51,090 nucleotides of DNA from Angelakisella sp. Lineage in GTDB: Bacteria; Bacillota; Clostridia; Oscillospirales; Ruminococcaceae. Below the pieces are notes generated by a model. That model had not been told where the DNA came from, did not search any database, and worked only from the letters and a program-made list of their open reading frames with translations. This document shows positions 8,609 to 16,862 of this stretch, piece by piece; position 1 is the first letter of the stretch, and every line of letters begins with the position of its first letter. The stretch is taken from NCBI GenBank assembly GCA_020024555.1, contig JAHHTQ010000012.1, positions 1-51,090 on the forward strand, written 5' to 3'. A program made the position numbers and the translations under genes.

Positions 8609-9523
8609 TTATTCACATATTCCGATTATATCCGATAGTTTTTCTATGCCGAGTTTTTCCATTTCCAAAGGCAATTTGTCTATTATTTCCTTACAAGCGT
8701 ATGGATTTACAAGGTTTGCCGCGCCTACCTGTACGGCGGTAGCGCCTGCCATCATCATTTCTATAACGTCGCGAGCTGTTGTTACGCCACCCATACCCAT
8801 TACAGGGATTTTTACGGCTTTTGAAACCTGATAGACCATACGCACAGCTATCGGGAAAATGGCAGGGCCGGAAAAACCCCCCATTTTATTTGCAAGAATA
8901 GGCTTTCTTTTGTTTAAGTCTATCCGCATACCAAGGAGCGTATTTATAAGGCTGATACCGTCTGCGCCTGCATCTTCGCAGGCTTTTGCAATACTTACTA
9001 TATCTGTTACGTTTGGACTTAGCTTTATATATACAGGCTTTGTGGTAACAGCTTTTACCGCTCTTGTTACTTCTGCGGCGCTTTCTGCCGATGTTCCGAA
9101 AGCCATACCGCCATTGTGTACATTCGGACAGCTCACATTAACTTCAATTATACCGACCTGTTCCTCTTTGTCTATCATTTGACAGCATTTTACATATTCT
9201 TCTTTTGAAAAACCGGATATATTGGCAATTACTTTTTTATTAAAATATGTTTTAAGCTCAGGCAGTTGTTTTTCTATAACATAGTCAATACCGTTATTTT
9301 GCAGTCCGACCGAATTTAACATTCCGCTGCTACACTCGGCAATACGTGGCGTAGGATTGCCGAAACGTTCTTCGGCGGTTGTTCCTTTGAATGAAAAGCT
9401 ACCTAGGATATTTATATCATAGTAGTCTTTAAACTCTTTGCCGAAGCCGAAAGTACCGCTTGCAGGGATAATTGGATTGTCTAGGTGAAGTCCCGATAAA
9501 TTTACGGATAAATCTTTATTCAT
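8609..9523 (-). CDS. pyrD: Dihydroorotate dehydrogenase, class 1B catalytic subunit
   Basis: Oxidises dihydroorotate to orotate on FMN. With PyrK it passes electrons to NAD. The class 1 active-site Cys is in VNVSCPNVHNGG; GLQNNGID and the FMN-phosphate region VMGMGGV/QVGAANL are also seen. The start is ATG 9523 (304 residues), 10 nt after GAGGAGG; an in-frame TTG at 9529 is too close to it. The ATG shares its A with the pyrK stop (TAATG), showing tight coupling of the two subunits. Confidence 0.96.
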   Translation of the reverse strand: MNKDLSVNLSGLHLDNPIIPASGTFGFGKEFKDYYDINILGSFSFKGTTAEERFGNPTPRIAECSSGMLNSVGLQNNGIDYVIEKQLPELKTYFNKKVIANISGFSKEEYVKCCQMIDKEEQVGIIEVNVSCPNVHNGGMAFGTSAESAAEVTRAVKAVTTKPVYIKLSPNVTDIVSIAKACEDAGADGISLINTLLGMRIDLNKRKPILANKMGGFSGPAIFPIAVRMVYQVSKAVKIPVMGMGGVTTARDVIEMMMAGATAVQVGAANLVNPYACKEIIDKLPLEMEKLGIEKLSDIIGICE

Positions 9524-10263
9524 TACCAAATAACCTCCTCACTTGTCAAAATAGGGCCGTCTTTGCATATACGTTTGTTGCCGTATTTTGTTTTGCAACT
9601 ACAACCCATACATGCGCCAAAGCCACAACCCATACGTTCTTCAAAGCTTAATTGTCCCTTTGTGTTACAGGCGCTGTGTATAGCTTTCAGCATAGGTTCA
9701 GGACCACAGGTAAAGTAATAGTCATATTCAATATTTTCGTTTTTTATGCAGTCGGTAACAAAACCTTTTACGCCGTATTCACCGTTTACTGTTGATACAT
9801 ATACGTTTGCGCCAAGTTCTTTGAACTCATTTTCATAAAAGATTTCCTCTTTGTTATTAAATCCAAGTATTACAGTGGGAGTTATGCCTTTGTTAATAAA
9901 GTTTAGCGCAACATCATAGAGTGGAGGCACACCGACACCTCCTCCGATAAGAAGTGGCTTTTGGCAGTCTATATCTGTATCAAAACCATTGCCAAGCGCT
10001 ACAAGTAGGTCAAGTTTGTCACCGTTTTGCATTTTTGACATTTGCTCTGTGCCTTCTCCGACAACTTTATAGATTAATGTAAGGCTGTCTTTGTCTTTGT
10101 GACACACAGATATAGGTCTACGCAAATATTTACCTTGCAAACTTATATTTACAAATTGCCCTGCGCGTGTAAAAGCGGTTGTATTACCCAAAAGCACCAT
10201 TTTGTAAACATTTTTTGCAATATTTTCATTTTCGGATATTGTAAAAATTTGTCTGATTTCCAA
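9523..10263 (-). CDS. pyrK: Dihydroorotate dehydrogenase electron transfer subunit
   Basis: Carries FAD and a [2Fe-2S] cluster and links PyrD to NAD. The FAD-binding barrel shows LRRPISVCHK, the NAD-binding part GGGVGVPPLYDVA, and the C-terminal cluster CGFGACMGCSC...C. The start is TTG 10263, 9 nt after AGAGGGGG; upstream in-frame codons lie before that site, so the protein is about 246 residues. Presence of pyrK means an NAD-dependent, quinone-independent DHODH, usual in anaerobic Firmicutes. Confidence 0.95.
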   Translation of the reverse strand: MEIRQIFTISENENIAKNVYKMVLLGNTTAFTRAGQFVNISLQGKYLRRPISVCHKDKDSLTLIYKVVGEGTEQMSKMQNGDKLDLLVALGNGFDTDIDCQKPLLIGGGVGVPPLYDVALNFINKGITPTVILGFNNKEEIFYENEFKELGANVYVSTVNGEYGVKGFVTDCIKNENIEYDYYFTCGPEPMLKAIHSACNTKGQLSFEERMGCGFGACMGCSCKTKYGNKRICKDGPILTSEEVIW

Positions 10264-10287
10264 AATATGAAACCCCCTCTTTATAGA

Positions 10288-10319
10288 ATATCCGGTAAGG
10301 ACAATTCCCAACCGGATAT
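10288..10319 (-). promoter_or_regulatory. Stem-loop between carB and pyrK
   Basis: A perfect 9-bp stem ATATCCGGT/ACCGGATAT encloses 14 nt that can pair further (GGA/TCC). No T-run follows, so it is not a terminator. It lies 9 nt ahead of the pyrK ribosome site and is likely an mRNA processing or stability element inside the operon. Confidence 0.5.
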
Positions 10320-10334
10320 ATTTTTTTGTGATAA

Positions 10335-13300
10335 TTATTCCGCATCAATAGTGGAAACGCTCATTGTTATTTCTTCAAGTACATTGAGAAGAACCCGTAC
10401 GGTTTCAAGTGAAGTGAACATAGGCACATTGTTTTCAACCGCTGTTCTTCTTATAATAAAGCCGTCTTTTGCTTCGTTGTGCGAGTGTCCCGATGTATTG
10501 ATAACATAAGCTACGTGTCCTTTGCGTAGGGAGTCAAGTATTTCGTTACTGCCCTCGCTAATCTTTTTCTTTGCGCGGGTTTTAATGTTATGTTGTTTTA
10601 AAAATTCGGCAGAACCCATTGTAGCTTCTATATTAAAGCCTAAGTTATAGAATCTTCTTACAAGAGGAAGCGCCTCCTCTTTGTCTTCATCGGCAATGGT
10701 TACAAAGATAGTACCGTAGTTTGAAACATTCATACCGCTTGCTTGCAGTGCTTTGTAAAGCGCGCGGTTTAGCTCTTTGTCATAGCCTATCGCTTCGCCG
10801 GTAGACTTCATTTCAGGGGATAGGTATGCGTCAAGTCCTCGTATTTTCGAGAATGAGAATGAAGGAACTTTTACATACCAACGTTTTTTCTCCGTATGGC
10901 AAACTTGTGTTATGCCTTGCTCTTTAAGTGATTTGCCGAGCATTACGTTTGTTGCGATTTTTGCCATTTGCACGCCTGTCGATTTGCTTAGGAACGGTAC
11001 AGTACGGGATGAACGTGGATTTACCTCGATTACATACACATTTTCATTGTTATCAACAATGAATTGTATGTTATATAGTCCTCTGATACCTATGCCAAGA
11101 CCAAGTTTAACGGTGTAGTCAATGATAGTGTCTTTTACTTTTTGTGAAACGCTGTACGTAGGATATACGCTGATACTGTCGCCTGAGTGTACGCCTGTTC
11201 TTTCGACAAGCTCCATTATTCCGGGGATAAACACATCTGTACCGTCGCAAATTGCATCTGTTTCAAGTTCTTTACCACGAATGTATTTATCAACAAGAAC
11301 CGGTTGTTCTGTGTTAATTTCAACGGCTGTCTGTAAGTATTTGCGTAGTTCGTTTTCATTTGCCACTATCTGCATAGCGCGACCGCCCAAAACATAAGAC
11401 GGACGGACAAGCACAGGATAGCCTATTTTACTTGCTACACGTACGCCCTCTTCAATATTTGTAACCGCCTCGCCTTTTGGTTGTGGAATTTTCAGCTCTT
11501 GCATAATTTTTTCAAAGCTGTCACGGTTTTCGGCGCGTTCAATAGCTACAACGTCTGTTCCGATTATATTTACGTTTAGTTTATCAAGTTTATCTGCAAG
11601 ATTAATTGCTGTTTGTCCGCCAAGTGAAACAACCACACCTATTGGTTTTTCTATATCAATAATGTTCATAACATCTTCGATTGTAAGCGGTTCAAAATAC
11701 AGTTTGTCACTGGTTGTGTAGTCTGTTGAAACTGTTTCGGGGTTATTGTTTATGATTATAGCTTCGTAACCTGCCTCACGAATTGCCCATATTGCGTGTA
11801 CTGTTGAATAGTCAAACTCCACGCCCTGTCCTATACGGATAGGACCAGAACCTAAAACTATAATTTTCTTGTTATCTGTAACAACAGTCTCATTATGTTC
11901 TTCGTATGTACTGTAAAAGAATGGCACATATCCTTTGAATGCTCCGCTACAAGTATCAATCATTTTGTATACAGGTCTGATATTGTTTTCTTTTCTTAGG
12001 TTATATACTTCAATTTCCGAAAGTCCCCAAAGCTGTCCGATATATTTGTCGCTGATACCCATTTTTTTGCTTTCTTTCAGCGTTTCTATATCATTTATAT
12101 TATTTTTTAGTTTAATTTCCTGTAAAACAATGTTCTTGATTTTTGTAAGGAAAAGCATATCTATTTTTGTTATGTTATATATGCTTATTAAATCGTCATT
12201 ATTGCGACGGATAAGTTCTGCTATTGCATACAGTCTGTCGTCTGTACCGTCTGCGATATATTCTTTTATTTGTGTGTCGCTCATATTATCGAATTTTTTG
12301 CTGTAAATATGGCAAACGCCTGTTTCAAGCGAGCGTACGGCTTTTAGTAGGCTTTCTTCGATAGTTCTGCCTATTGACATAACTTCGCCTGTGGCTTTCA
12401 TCTGTGTTGAAAGTTTGTTTGACGCGCCGGGGAATTTATCGAATGGGAAACGTGGCGCTTTCAGTACGACATAGTCAACTGACGGTTCGCAACAGGCAGG
12501 TACTGTTGAAAGCATAATTTCATCGAGGGTAAGACCTACCGCAACTTTTGCTGTAACACGCGCTATCGGATAGCCCGTGGCTTTTGACGCAAGCGCAGAA
12601 GAACGTGATACGCGTGGATTTACTTCAATTAGGAAATAATCGAAAGAATGTGGGTCAAGGGCAAACTGAACATTACAACCACCCTCGATTTTAAGTTCTC
12701 TTATTATCTTCAATGCGCTGTCACGTAGCATATTGTATTCTTTGTCCGTAAGAGTTTGAGATGGTGCGACAACAAGGCTGTCACCTGTATGTATGCCAAC
12801 AGGGTCAATGTTTTCCATACTGCATATTGCAATGGCTGTGTCGTTTCGGTCACGCATAACTTCAAATTCTATTTCTTTGTATCCTTTTATGCTCTTTTCA
12901 ACCAATACCTGATGTACAGGAGACAGACTTAGGGCATTTTTTGCAACTTCAAGCAGTTCTTCTTCGTTTTCGGCAAAACCGCCACCTGTGCCGCCAAGCG
13001 TAAACGCAGGACGGAGAACAAGCGGATAGCCTATATTGTTGGCGGCTCTTAGAACCTCCTCCATACTTTCCGCAATTTCGGATTGTATAACAGGCTCGCC
13101 TATTTTTTCGCAAAGCTCTTTAAACAGTTCTCTGTCTTCGGCTCTCTCGATACTTTCAAAGCTTGTGCCAAGTATTTTTACATTACATTCATCTAATACG
13201 CCTTTTTTTGCAAGTTTTACTGCAAGGTTTAGTCCTGTTTGTCCGCCCAGTCCTGGAACAATCGCATCAGGACGTTCGTAACGGATAATTTTTGCAACAT

Positions 13301-13517
13301 ATTCAAGGTCAAGCGGTTCCATATATACTTTATCTGCAATATGCGTATCTGTCATTATTGTGGCAGGGTTACTGTTTATAAGCACTACTTCGTAGCCTTC
13401 TTCTTTTAGGGCAAGACAGGCTTGTGTTCCCGCATAGTCAAACTCTGCCGCCTGTCCTATAACAATAGGGCCTGAACCTATAACAAGTACTTTTTTTATA
13501 TCTGTTCTCTTTGGCAT
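10335..13517 (-). CDS. carB: Carbamoyl-phosphate synthase large subunit
   Basis: Builds carbamoyl phosphate from bicarbonate, two ATP and ammonia. At 1060 residues it is full length and has the duplicated ATP-grasp layout. First half: IGQAAEFDYAGTQAC, RPAFTLGGTGGG and NPRVSRSSALASKATGYPIA. Second half repeats it: IRIGQGVEFDYSTVHA, RPSYVLGGRAM, NPRSSRTVPFLSK. A C-terminal MGS-like allosteric domain begins near residue 930. No key residue is seen missing. This matters because its partner CarA appears unable to supply ammonia from glutamine. It lies 49 nt after carA in the operon. Confidence 0.97.
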   Translation of the reverse strand: MPKRTDIKKVLVIGSGPIVIGQAAEFDYAGTQACLALKEEGYEVVLINSNPATIMTDTHIADKVYMEPLDLEYVAKIIRYERPDAIVPGLGGQTGLNLAVKLAKKGVLDECNVKILGTSFESIERAEDRELFKELCEKIGEPVIQSEIAESMEEVLRAANNIGYPLVLRPAFTLGGTGGGFAENEEELLEVAKNALSLSPVHQVLVEKSIKGYKEIEFEVMRDRNDTAIAICSMENIDPVGIHTGDSLVVAPSQTLTDKEYNMLRDSALKIIRELKIEGGCNVQFALDPHSFDYFLIEVNPRVSRSSALASKATGYPIARVTAKVAVGLTLDEIMLSTVPACCEPSVDYVVLKAPRFPFDKFPGASNKLSTQMKATGEVMSIGRTIEESLLKAVRSLETGVCHIYSKKFDNMSDTQIKEYIADGTDDRLYAIAELIRRNNDDLISIYNITKIDMLFLTKIKNIVLQEIKLKNNINDIETLKESKKMGISDKYIGQLWGLSEIEVYNLRKENNIRPVYKMIDTCSGAFKGYVPFFYSTYEEHNETVVTDNKKIIVLGSGPIRIGQGVEFDYSTVHAIWAIREAGYEAIIINNNPETVSTDYTTSDKLYFEPLTIEDVMNIIDIEKPIGVVVSLGGQTAINLADKLDKLNVNIIGTDVVAIERAENRDSFEKIMQELKIPQPKGEAVTNIEEGVRVASKIGYPVLVRPSYVLGGRAMQIVANENELRKYLQTAVEINTEQPVLVDKYIRGKELETDAICDGTDVFIPGIMELVERTGVHSGDSISVYPTYSVSQKVKDTIIDYTVKLGLGIGIRGLYNIQFIVDNNENVYVIEVNPRSSRTVPFLSKSTGVQMAKIATNVMLGKSLKEQGITQVCHTEKKRWYVKVPSFSFSKIRGLDAYLSPEMKSTGEAIGYDKELNRALYKALQASGMNVSNYGTIFVTIADEDKEEALPLVRRFYNLGFNIEATMGSAEFLKQHNIKTRAKKKISEGSNEILDSLRKGHVAYVINTSGHSHNEAKDGFIIRRTAVENNVPMFTSLETVRVLLNVLEEITMSVSTIDAE

Positions 13518-13566
13518 ATATTTTCATTCTCCTATTCTATAATTCCGATAAGTATTTAAAAATAAC

Positions 13567-14652
13567 TTATTTTTTAATCATATCCAAAAATTCATCAAAT
13601 AAATATTCATTGTCACGCACACCCGGAGCTCCTTCCGGCTGAAATTCAACAGCCATAACTTTATTTTGTCCGTCACATATACCTTCAACTGTTTTGTCAA
13701 TAACATTTATGTGGGTAAGCGTTAGATTATGTCTGTTTAGGCTGTCTGCGTTTACAGCATAGCTATGACCTTGTGATGACATTGTAACTTTATTTGTCAG
13801 TACGTTCTTTATAGGAAAGCTGCCGCCAATGTGCGCTTGTTCCATTTTTTCAAGCTTTAATTCATAAGCATTTGCAATAAGTCTATAACCCAAAGCTATA
13901 CCAAACATTGGCGCTTTTCCTTTTAATTCCTTTATTGTTTCGATTACGCAAGGAATATCTTTTGGACAGCCGGCGCCGTTTGAGATAATGACACCGTCGG
14001 GGTTGAGTTTTAGAATTTCCTCGGCAGATGTGTTGTATGGTACTACTATAACATTGCATCTTCTCTTATTTAAACATTTGATTATGCTGTGCTTGATACC
14101 GCAGTCAATAGCAACAATGTTGTATTCAGGTCTTGCTGTACGCGCATACCATTTCTTTTTACAGCTGATTTGCGCAACTACATTGTGGTTTATCTCTGTG
14201 TTTTTTATTTTTTCAACAGCTTCTTCTGTTGGTGTGTTTATATCTGTTATAATTCCGCGAATTCCTACATTGTCACGTACTATTTCGGAAAGATAACGTG
14301 TATCAAGTCCGCTTATTCCTGCAATATTATGTTCTTCCATTACTTCGGAAAGAGTCTTTGTAAATCTGAAATTAGATGGTTCGTCGCAATATTCACGTAC
14401 AACGAAACCGCTTATTGATGGTGTGTTACATTCATTGTCTTCGTCAGTAATGCCATAGTTACCAATAAGAGGATAAGTCATAACAACTGTTTGACCTGTG
14501 TATGATGGATCTGTCAGTATCTCCTGATAGCCAACGACACCTGTGCTAAATATAAGATTAGTTACACAGTCTGTGTTTTTAGCGCCAAAACCATATCCCA
14601 AAAATTCTTTGCCATTTTCCAAGACTAATTTTCTGTTAAATTTTTCTCCCAT
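13567..14652 (-). CDS. carA: Carbamoyl-phosphate synthase small subunit, glutaminase site lost
   Basis: By length (361), order and domains this is CarA: the N-terminal CarB-contacting half (TGYQEILTDPSYTGQ, SGLDTRYL, GIRGIIT) is well kept. The class I glutaminase half is degenerate. The nucleophile motif GICLGHQ reads GIALGYR (Ala253 for Cys, Tyr256 for His, Arg257 for Gln), HPE reads QPE (Gln338 for the catalytic His; Glu340 kept), NGPGDP reads NGAGCP, and the NHG glutamine-binding stretch reads GHS. The frame is open and the ribosome site good (GGGAGG), with a 28-nt overlap with pyrC. It probably serves as a structural partner of an ammonia-using CarB. Confidence 0.93.
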   Translation of the reverse strand: MGEKFNRKLVLENGKEFLGYGFGAKNTDCVTNLIFSTGVVGYQEILTDPSYTGQTVVMTYPLIGNYGITDEDNECNTPSISGFVVREYCDEPSNFRFTKTLSEVMEEHNIAGISGLDTRYLSEIVRDNVGIRGIITDINTPTEEAVEKIKNTEINHNVVAQISCKKKWYARTARPEYNIVAIDCGIKHSIIKCLNKRRCNVIVVPYNTSAEEILKLNPDGVIISNGAGCPKDIPCVIETIKELKGKAPMFGIALGYRLIANAYELKLEKMEQAHIGGSFPIKNVLTNKVTMSSQGHSYAVNADSLNRHNLTLTHINVIDKTVEGICDGQNKVMAVEFQPEGAPGVRDNEYLFDEFLDMIKK

Positions 14653-15908
14653 ACTGTCCTCCCATTTACGATTGTTCTGATATTTTGTCCGAAAACTTCC
14701 ATATTTGCAAAAGGTGTTGCGCGTCCTTTTGAATAAAAGTTTTCGGGATTTATTGTATATTTTGTGTCTAGGTCTAAAACCGCCATATTACATTCTTTGC
14801 CTATTTGCAGTCCGCAGTCAAGCTTAAATATTTTGCGTGGGTTTATGCACATAAGTTCAATTAATTTTTCAAGTGTAATTATATTTTTCTTTACAAAATA
14901 GGTGTACATAATGGGGAAAGCGGTTTCAAGTCCAACTACGCCCATAGCGCTTTTTTCAAGTCCTCTGCTCTTTTCTTCGGCAGTGTGCGGCGCGTGGTCA
15001 GTGGCTATCACATCAATAGTACCGTCGCATATACCTTCTATCAGAGCTTGTCTGTCCTCTTTGCTACGAAGTGGCGGATTCATTTTAAATCTTCCGTCTT
15101 CCTGCAAATCTTCATCGCATAGCAGTAGATAGTGCGGACCTGTCTCGCAAGTCACCGGTAAGCCTTTTGCCTTCGCCTGTCTTATTAATTCGACTGATTG
15201 CGCGGTGGAAATGTGGCAAACGTGGTATTTGCAACCTGTTTTCTCCACAAGAGCCAAGTCCCGCTTGATTTGTCCCCATTCGCTTTCGCTGCATATTCCT
15301 TTGTGGTTGTGCTTTTTTGCATATATTCCGTCGTGGATATATCCGCCGTTAAGTAAACTTTCATCTTCGCAGTGTGCAGCGATTATTCCGTCGGTTTTTT
15401 TAATCTCTTGCATAATAGCAAGCATTTTTTCAGCGCTTTGCACGCCTCTGCCATCATCGGAAAATCCAACCGCTCCATATTTTTGCAGTTCACTGTAATT
15501 TACAAGGTCTCCTCTGCCTGTTTGTCCCTTAGTCAGTGTTGCAAACGGATATACGTTTATATTTGCCGTATTTTTTATAATTTCTGTCTGTATACTCAGA
15601 TTTTCTTTTGAATCGGGTGGGGGATTAAGATTTGGCATAGAACAAACCGAGGTGTATCCGGCGCTTGCGCCTGCTTTTGTACCTGTCGCTATTGTTTCTT
15701 TGCAAAAAAAACCCGGTTCACGCAAATGAACATGTACATCTGCGAAACCGGGAATTAAATATTTATCTTTACAGTTGACAATAGTATCACAATCTGAAAC
15801 AGGAACAGAAGGGCTGATAGAAATAACTATACCGTTATCAACGACAACATCGGCAAAAGAAAAACTGTTATTTAAGAAAACATTACCATTTTTAAAAATT
15901 TGTCTCAT
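14625..15908 (-). CDS. pyrC: Dihydroorotase
   Basis: Closes carbamoyl aspartate to dihydroorotate. 427 residues, the long (type I, Bacillus-like) form. Zinc ligands HVH at residues 59 and 61 (DVHVHLREPG), later HCED, CHIST and the catalytic Asp in ATDHAPH. First gene of the operon; ribosome site AGGAGG before ATG. The aspartate transcarbamoylase genes pyrB/pyrI are not in the window, so that step must be encoded elsewhere. Confidence 0.97.
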   Translation of the reverse strand: MRQIFKNGNVFLNNSFSFADVVVDNGIVISISPSVPVSDCDTIVNCKDKYLIPGFADVHVHLREPGFFCKETIATGTKAGASAGYTSVCSMPNLNPPPDSKENLSIQTEIIKNTANINVYPFATLTKGQTGRGDLVNYSELQKYGAVGFSDDGRGVQSAEKMLAIMQEIKKTDGIIAAHCEDESLLNGGYIHDGIYAKKHNHKGICSESEWGQIKRDLALVEKTGCKYHVCHISTAQSVELIRQAKAKGLPVTCETGPHYLLLCDEDLQEDGRFKMNPPLRSKEDRQALIEGICDGTIDVIATDHAPHTAEEKSRGLEKSAMGVVGLETAFPIMYTYFVKKNIITLEKLIELMCINPRKIFKLDCGLQIGKECNMAVLDLDTKYTINPENFYSKGRATPFANMEVFGQNIRTIVNGRTVWEKNLTEN

Positions 15909-15970
15909 TTTAGCCTCCTGTTAAATTTTCATATAATTTTATAGATGATAAAATACAAGTATTAAATTGC

Positions 15971-16001
15971 AAAAAAATAACCGTAGCAAAATTGTTACGG
16001 T
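15971..16001 (-). terminator. Terminator-like hairpin in pyr leader (candidate attenuator)
   Basis: On the minus strand, ACCGTA and TACGGT pair (further CA/TG pairing past one mismatch) and are followed by TTATTTTTTT. It lies between the promoter and pyrC, about 60 nt before the gene, so it would stop transcription before the operon unless relieved. No PyrR-type binding loop was recognised. Confidence 0.6.
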
Positions 16002-16047
16002 GAATATTTTAAAGAAAAAGGTAATAACTTACATTTATCTTTGAAAG

Positions 16048-16076
16048 ATTATATCAAAGTCGAAGAACAATGTCAA
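16048..16076 (-). promoter_or_regulatory. Consensus sigma-A promoter of the pyr operon
   Basis: Minus-strand TTGACA (16071-16076), 17-nt spacer, TATAAT (16048-16053): a perfect match in both boxes. It overlaps the last codons of the upstream GtrA gene. The leader to pyrC is about 130 nt. Confidence 0.85.
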
Positions 16077-16498
16077 GTGCTATTTTTGGATTTTTTAAAT
16101 ATAAATAATTTGCTGAATATATAGTTTAAAATTATAACAAGTATATTTGCCGTTAATTTTATTATTAAATCGTTTATATTAAGTAAATCTACACCTACAT
16201 ACATTATAACTGTTTCCATTATGCCTGAAAAAACCCTTGCGCCCACAAATGTTATAAATTCATTTATTTTATTTTTGCCTTTGCTTTTACTGTTAAATAC
16301 ATATATTCGGTTGGTAATATATGCAAATATTACGGAAAGTATCCAAGCGATTATATTTGACATTAAATAATGTACGCAAAGAATATTGCTGAATACAAAA
16401 TAAATTATATAGTTAACGGCAGTTGTAAGTACTCCGAAGATTAAATATAAAATGATTTCTTTATATTTGTCAATTAGATTTTTTATAAGTTTAACCAT
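16073..16498 (-). CDS. GtrA family membrane protein
   Basis: A 141-residue polytopic protein with four predicted membrane segments and the GtrA-family pattern: YLIFGVLTTAVNYIIYF at the start, IIAWILSVIFAYITNRIYVF in the middle, and the ARVFSG and NYIFSKLFIFKK segments. Family members help move undecaprenyl-linked sugars across the membrane for wall glycosylation. No glycosyltransferase partner is adjacent. Its 3' end contains the pyr promoter. It lies downstream of the chemoreceptor gene, separated by the hairpin element. Confidence 0.87.
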   Translation of the reverse strand: MVKLIKNLIDKYKEIILYLIFGVLTTAVNYIIYFVFSNILCVHYLMSNIIAWILSVIFAYITNRIYVFNSKSKGKNKINEFITFVGARVFSGIMETVIMYVGVDLLNINDLIIKLTANILVIILNYIFSKLFIFKKSKNST

Positions 16499-16533
16499 TG
16501 ATAGCAGTCCTTTATTTGAGAAAATTGATAAGA

Positions 16534-16560
16534 CCTTCCCTTTTGTATAAAAGAGGAGGA
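16534..16560. repeat. Flanking hairpin repeat, left (element copy 1)
   Basis: A 27-bp sequence that matches 16828-16854 at 26 of 27 positions. It is itself an imperfect palindrome built on CCTTTT-GTAT-AAAAGAGGAGG. It borders the left end of the structured element. Confidence 0.8.
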
Positions 16561-16827
16561 CAGACTGTCAAAAAACACTATTGACAGAAAAATATGCACA
16601 AAAGGGGGGATTTTCAAAGAAACTTTTTCTCTTGCAAAAAGTTTCCTCTTTTGGCATAAATGCCAAAATTCACCTTCAAAAAAGCGCTTGCACGGCAAAA
16701 GCGTTCCGTTTTCTGCGGAAAACGTCTTAGGCTCTGCCTAAGAACCGCAATTTTTTGAAAAAAATTGAGTAAAACTTTTATCGACTTCGTCATTATGGCG
16801 AAGTCGATACCTTTTTTTACACGCTTA
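16561..16827. mobile_element. Multi-hairpin MITE-like element, copy 1
   Basis: About 267 bp. The core 16612-16781 aligns without gaps to 26978-27147 with three differences. It carries six consecutive stem-loops: 16619-16645 (10 bp), 16649-16668 (8 bp), 16685-16703 (5 bp), 16707-16724 (7 bp), 16726-16742 (7 bp), 16748-16767 (8-9 bp). Copy 1 has a seventh at 16779-16809 (11 bp). The ends carry short imperfect inverted repeats (TGTCAAAAA-like left, TTTTTTTACA right). No coding capacity is evident; short frames across it are not conserved in a protein-like way. It lies between the MCP stop and the GtrA start. Confidence 0.75.
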
Positions 16828-16854
16828 CCTCCCCTTTTGTATAAAAGAGGAGGA
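16828..16854. repeat. Flanking hairpin repeat, right (element copy 1)
   Basis: A 27-bp copy of 16534-16560 with one mismatch. The palindrome has an 11-13 bp stem with one C-A mismatch and loop GTAT, and on the + strand it is followed by ATTTTTT. It lies 8 nt beyond the end of the MCP gene. Confidence 0.8.
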
Positions 16855-16862
16855 TTTTTTAT

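Noticed and set aside
16483..16698. Open frame of 71 codons on the minus strand across element copy 1
   Set aside because: It is a translation of the hairpin repeat. A similar frame at 26835-27032 covers copy 2 but the starts and ends differ, no ribosome site exists, and the DNA is conserved for structure, not codons.
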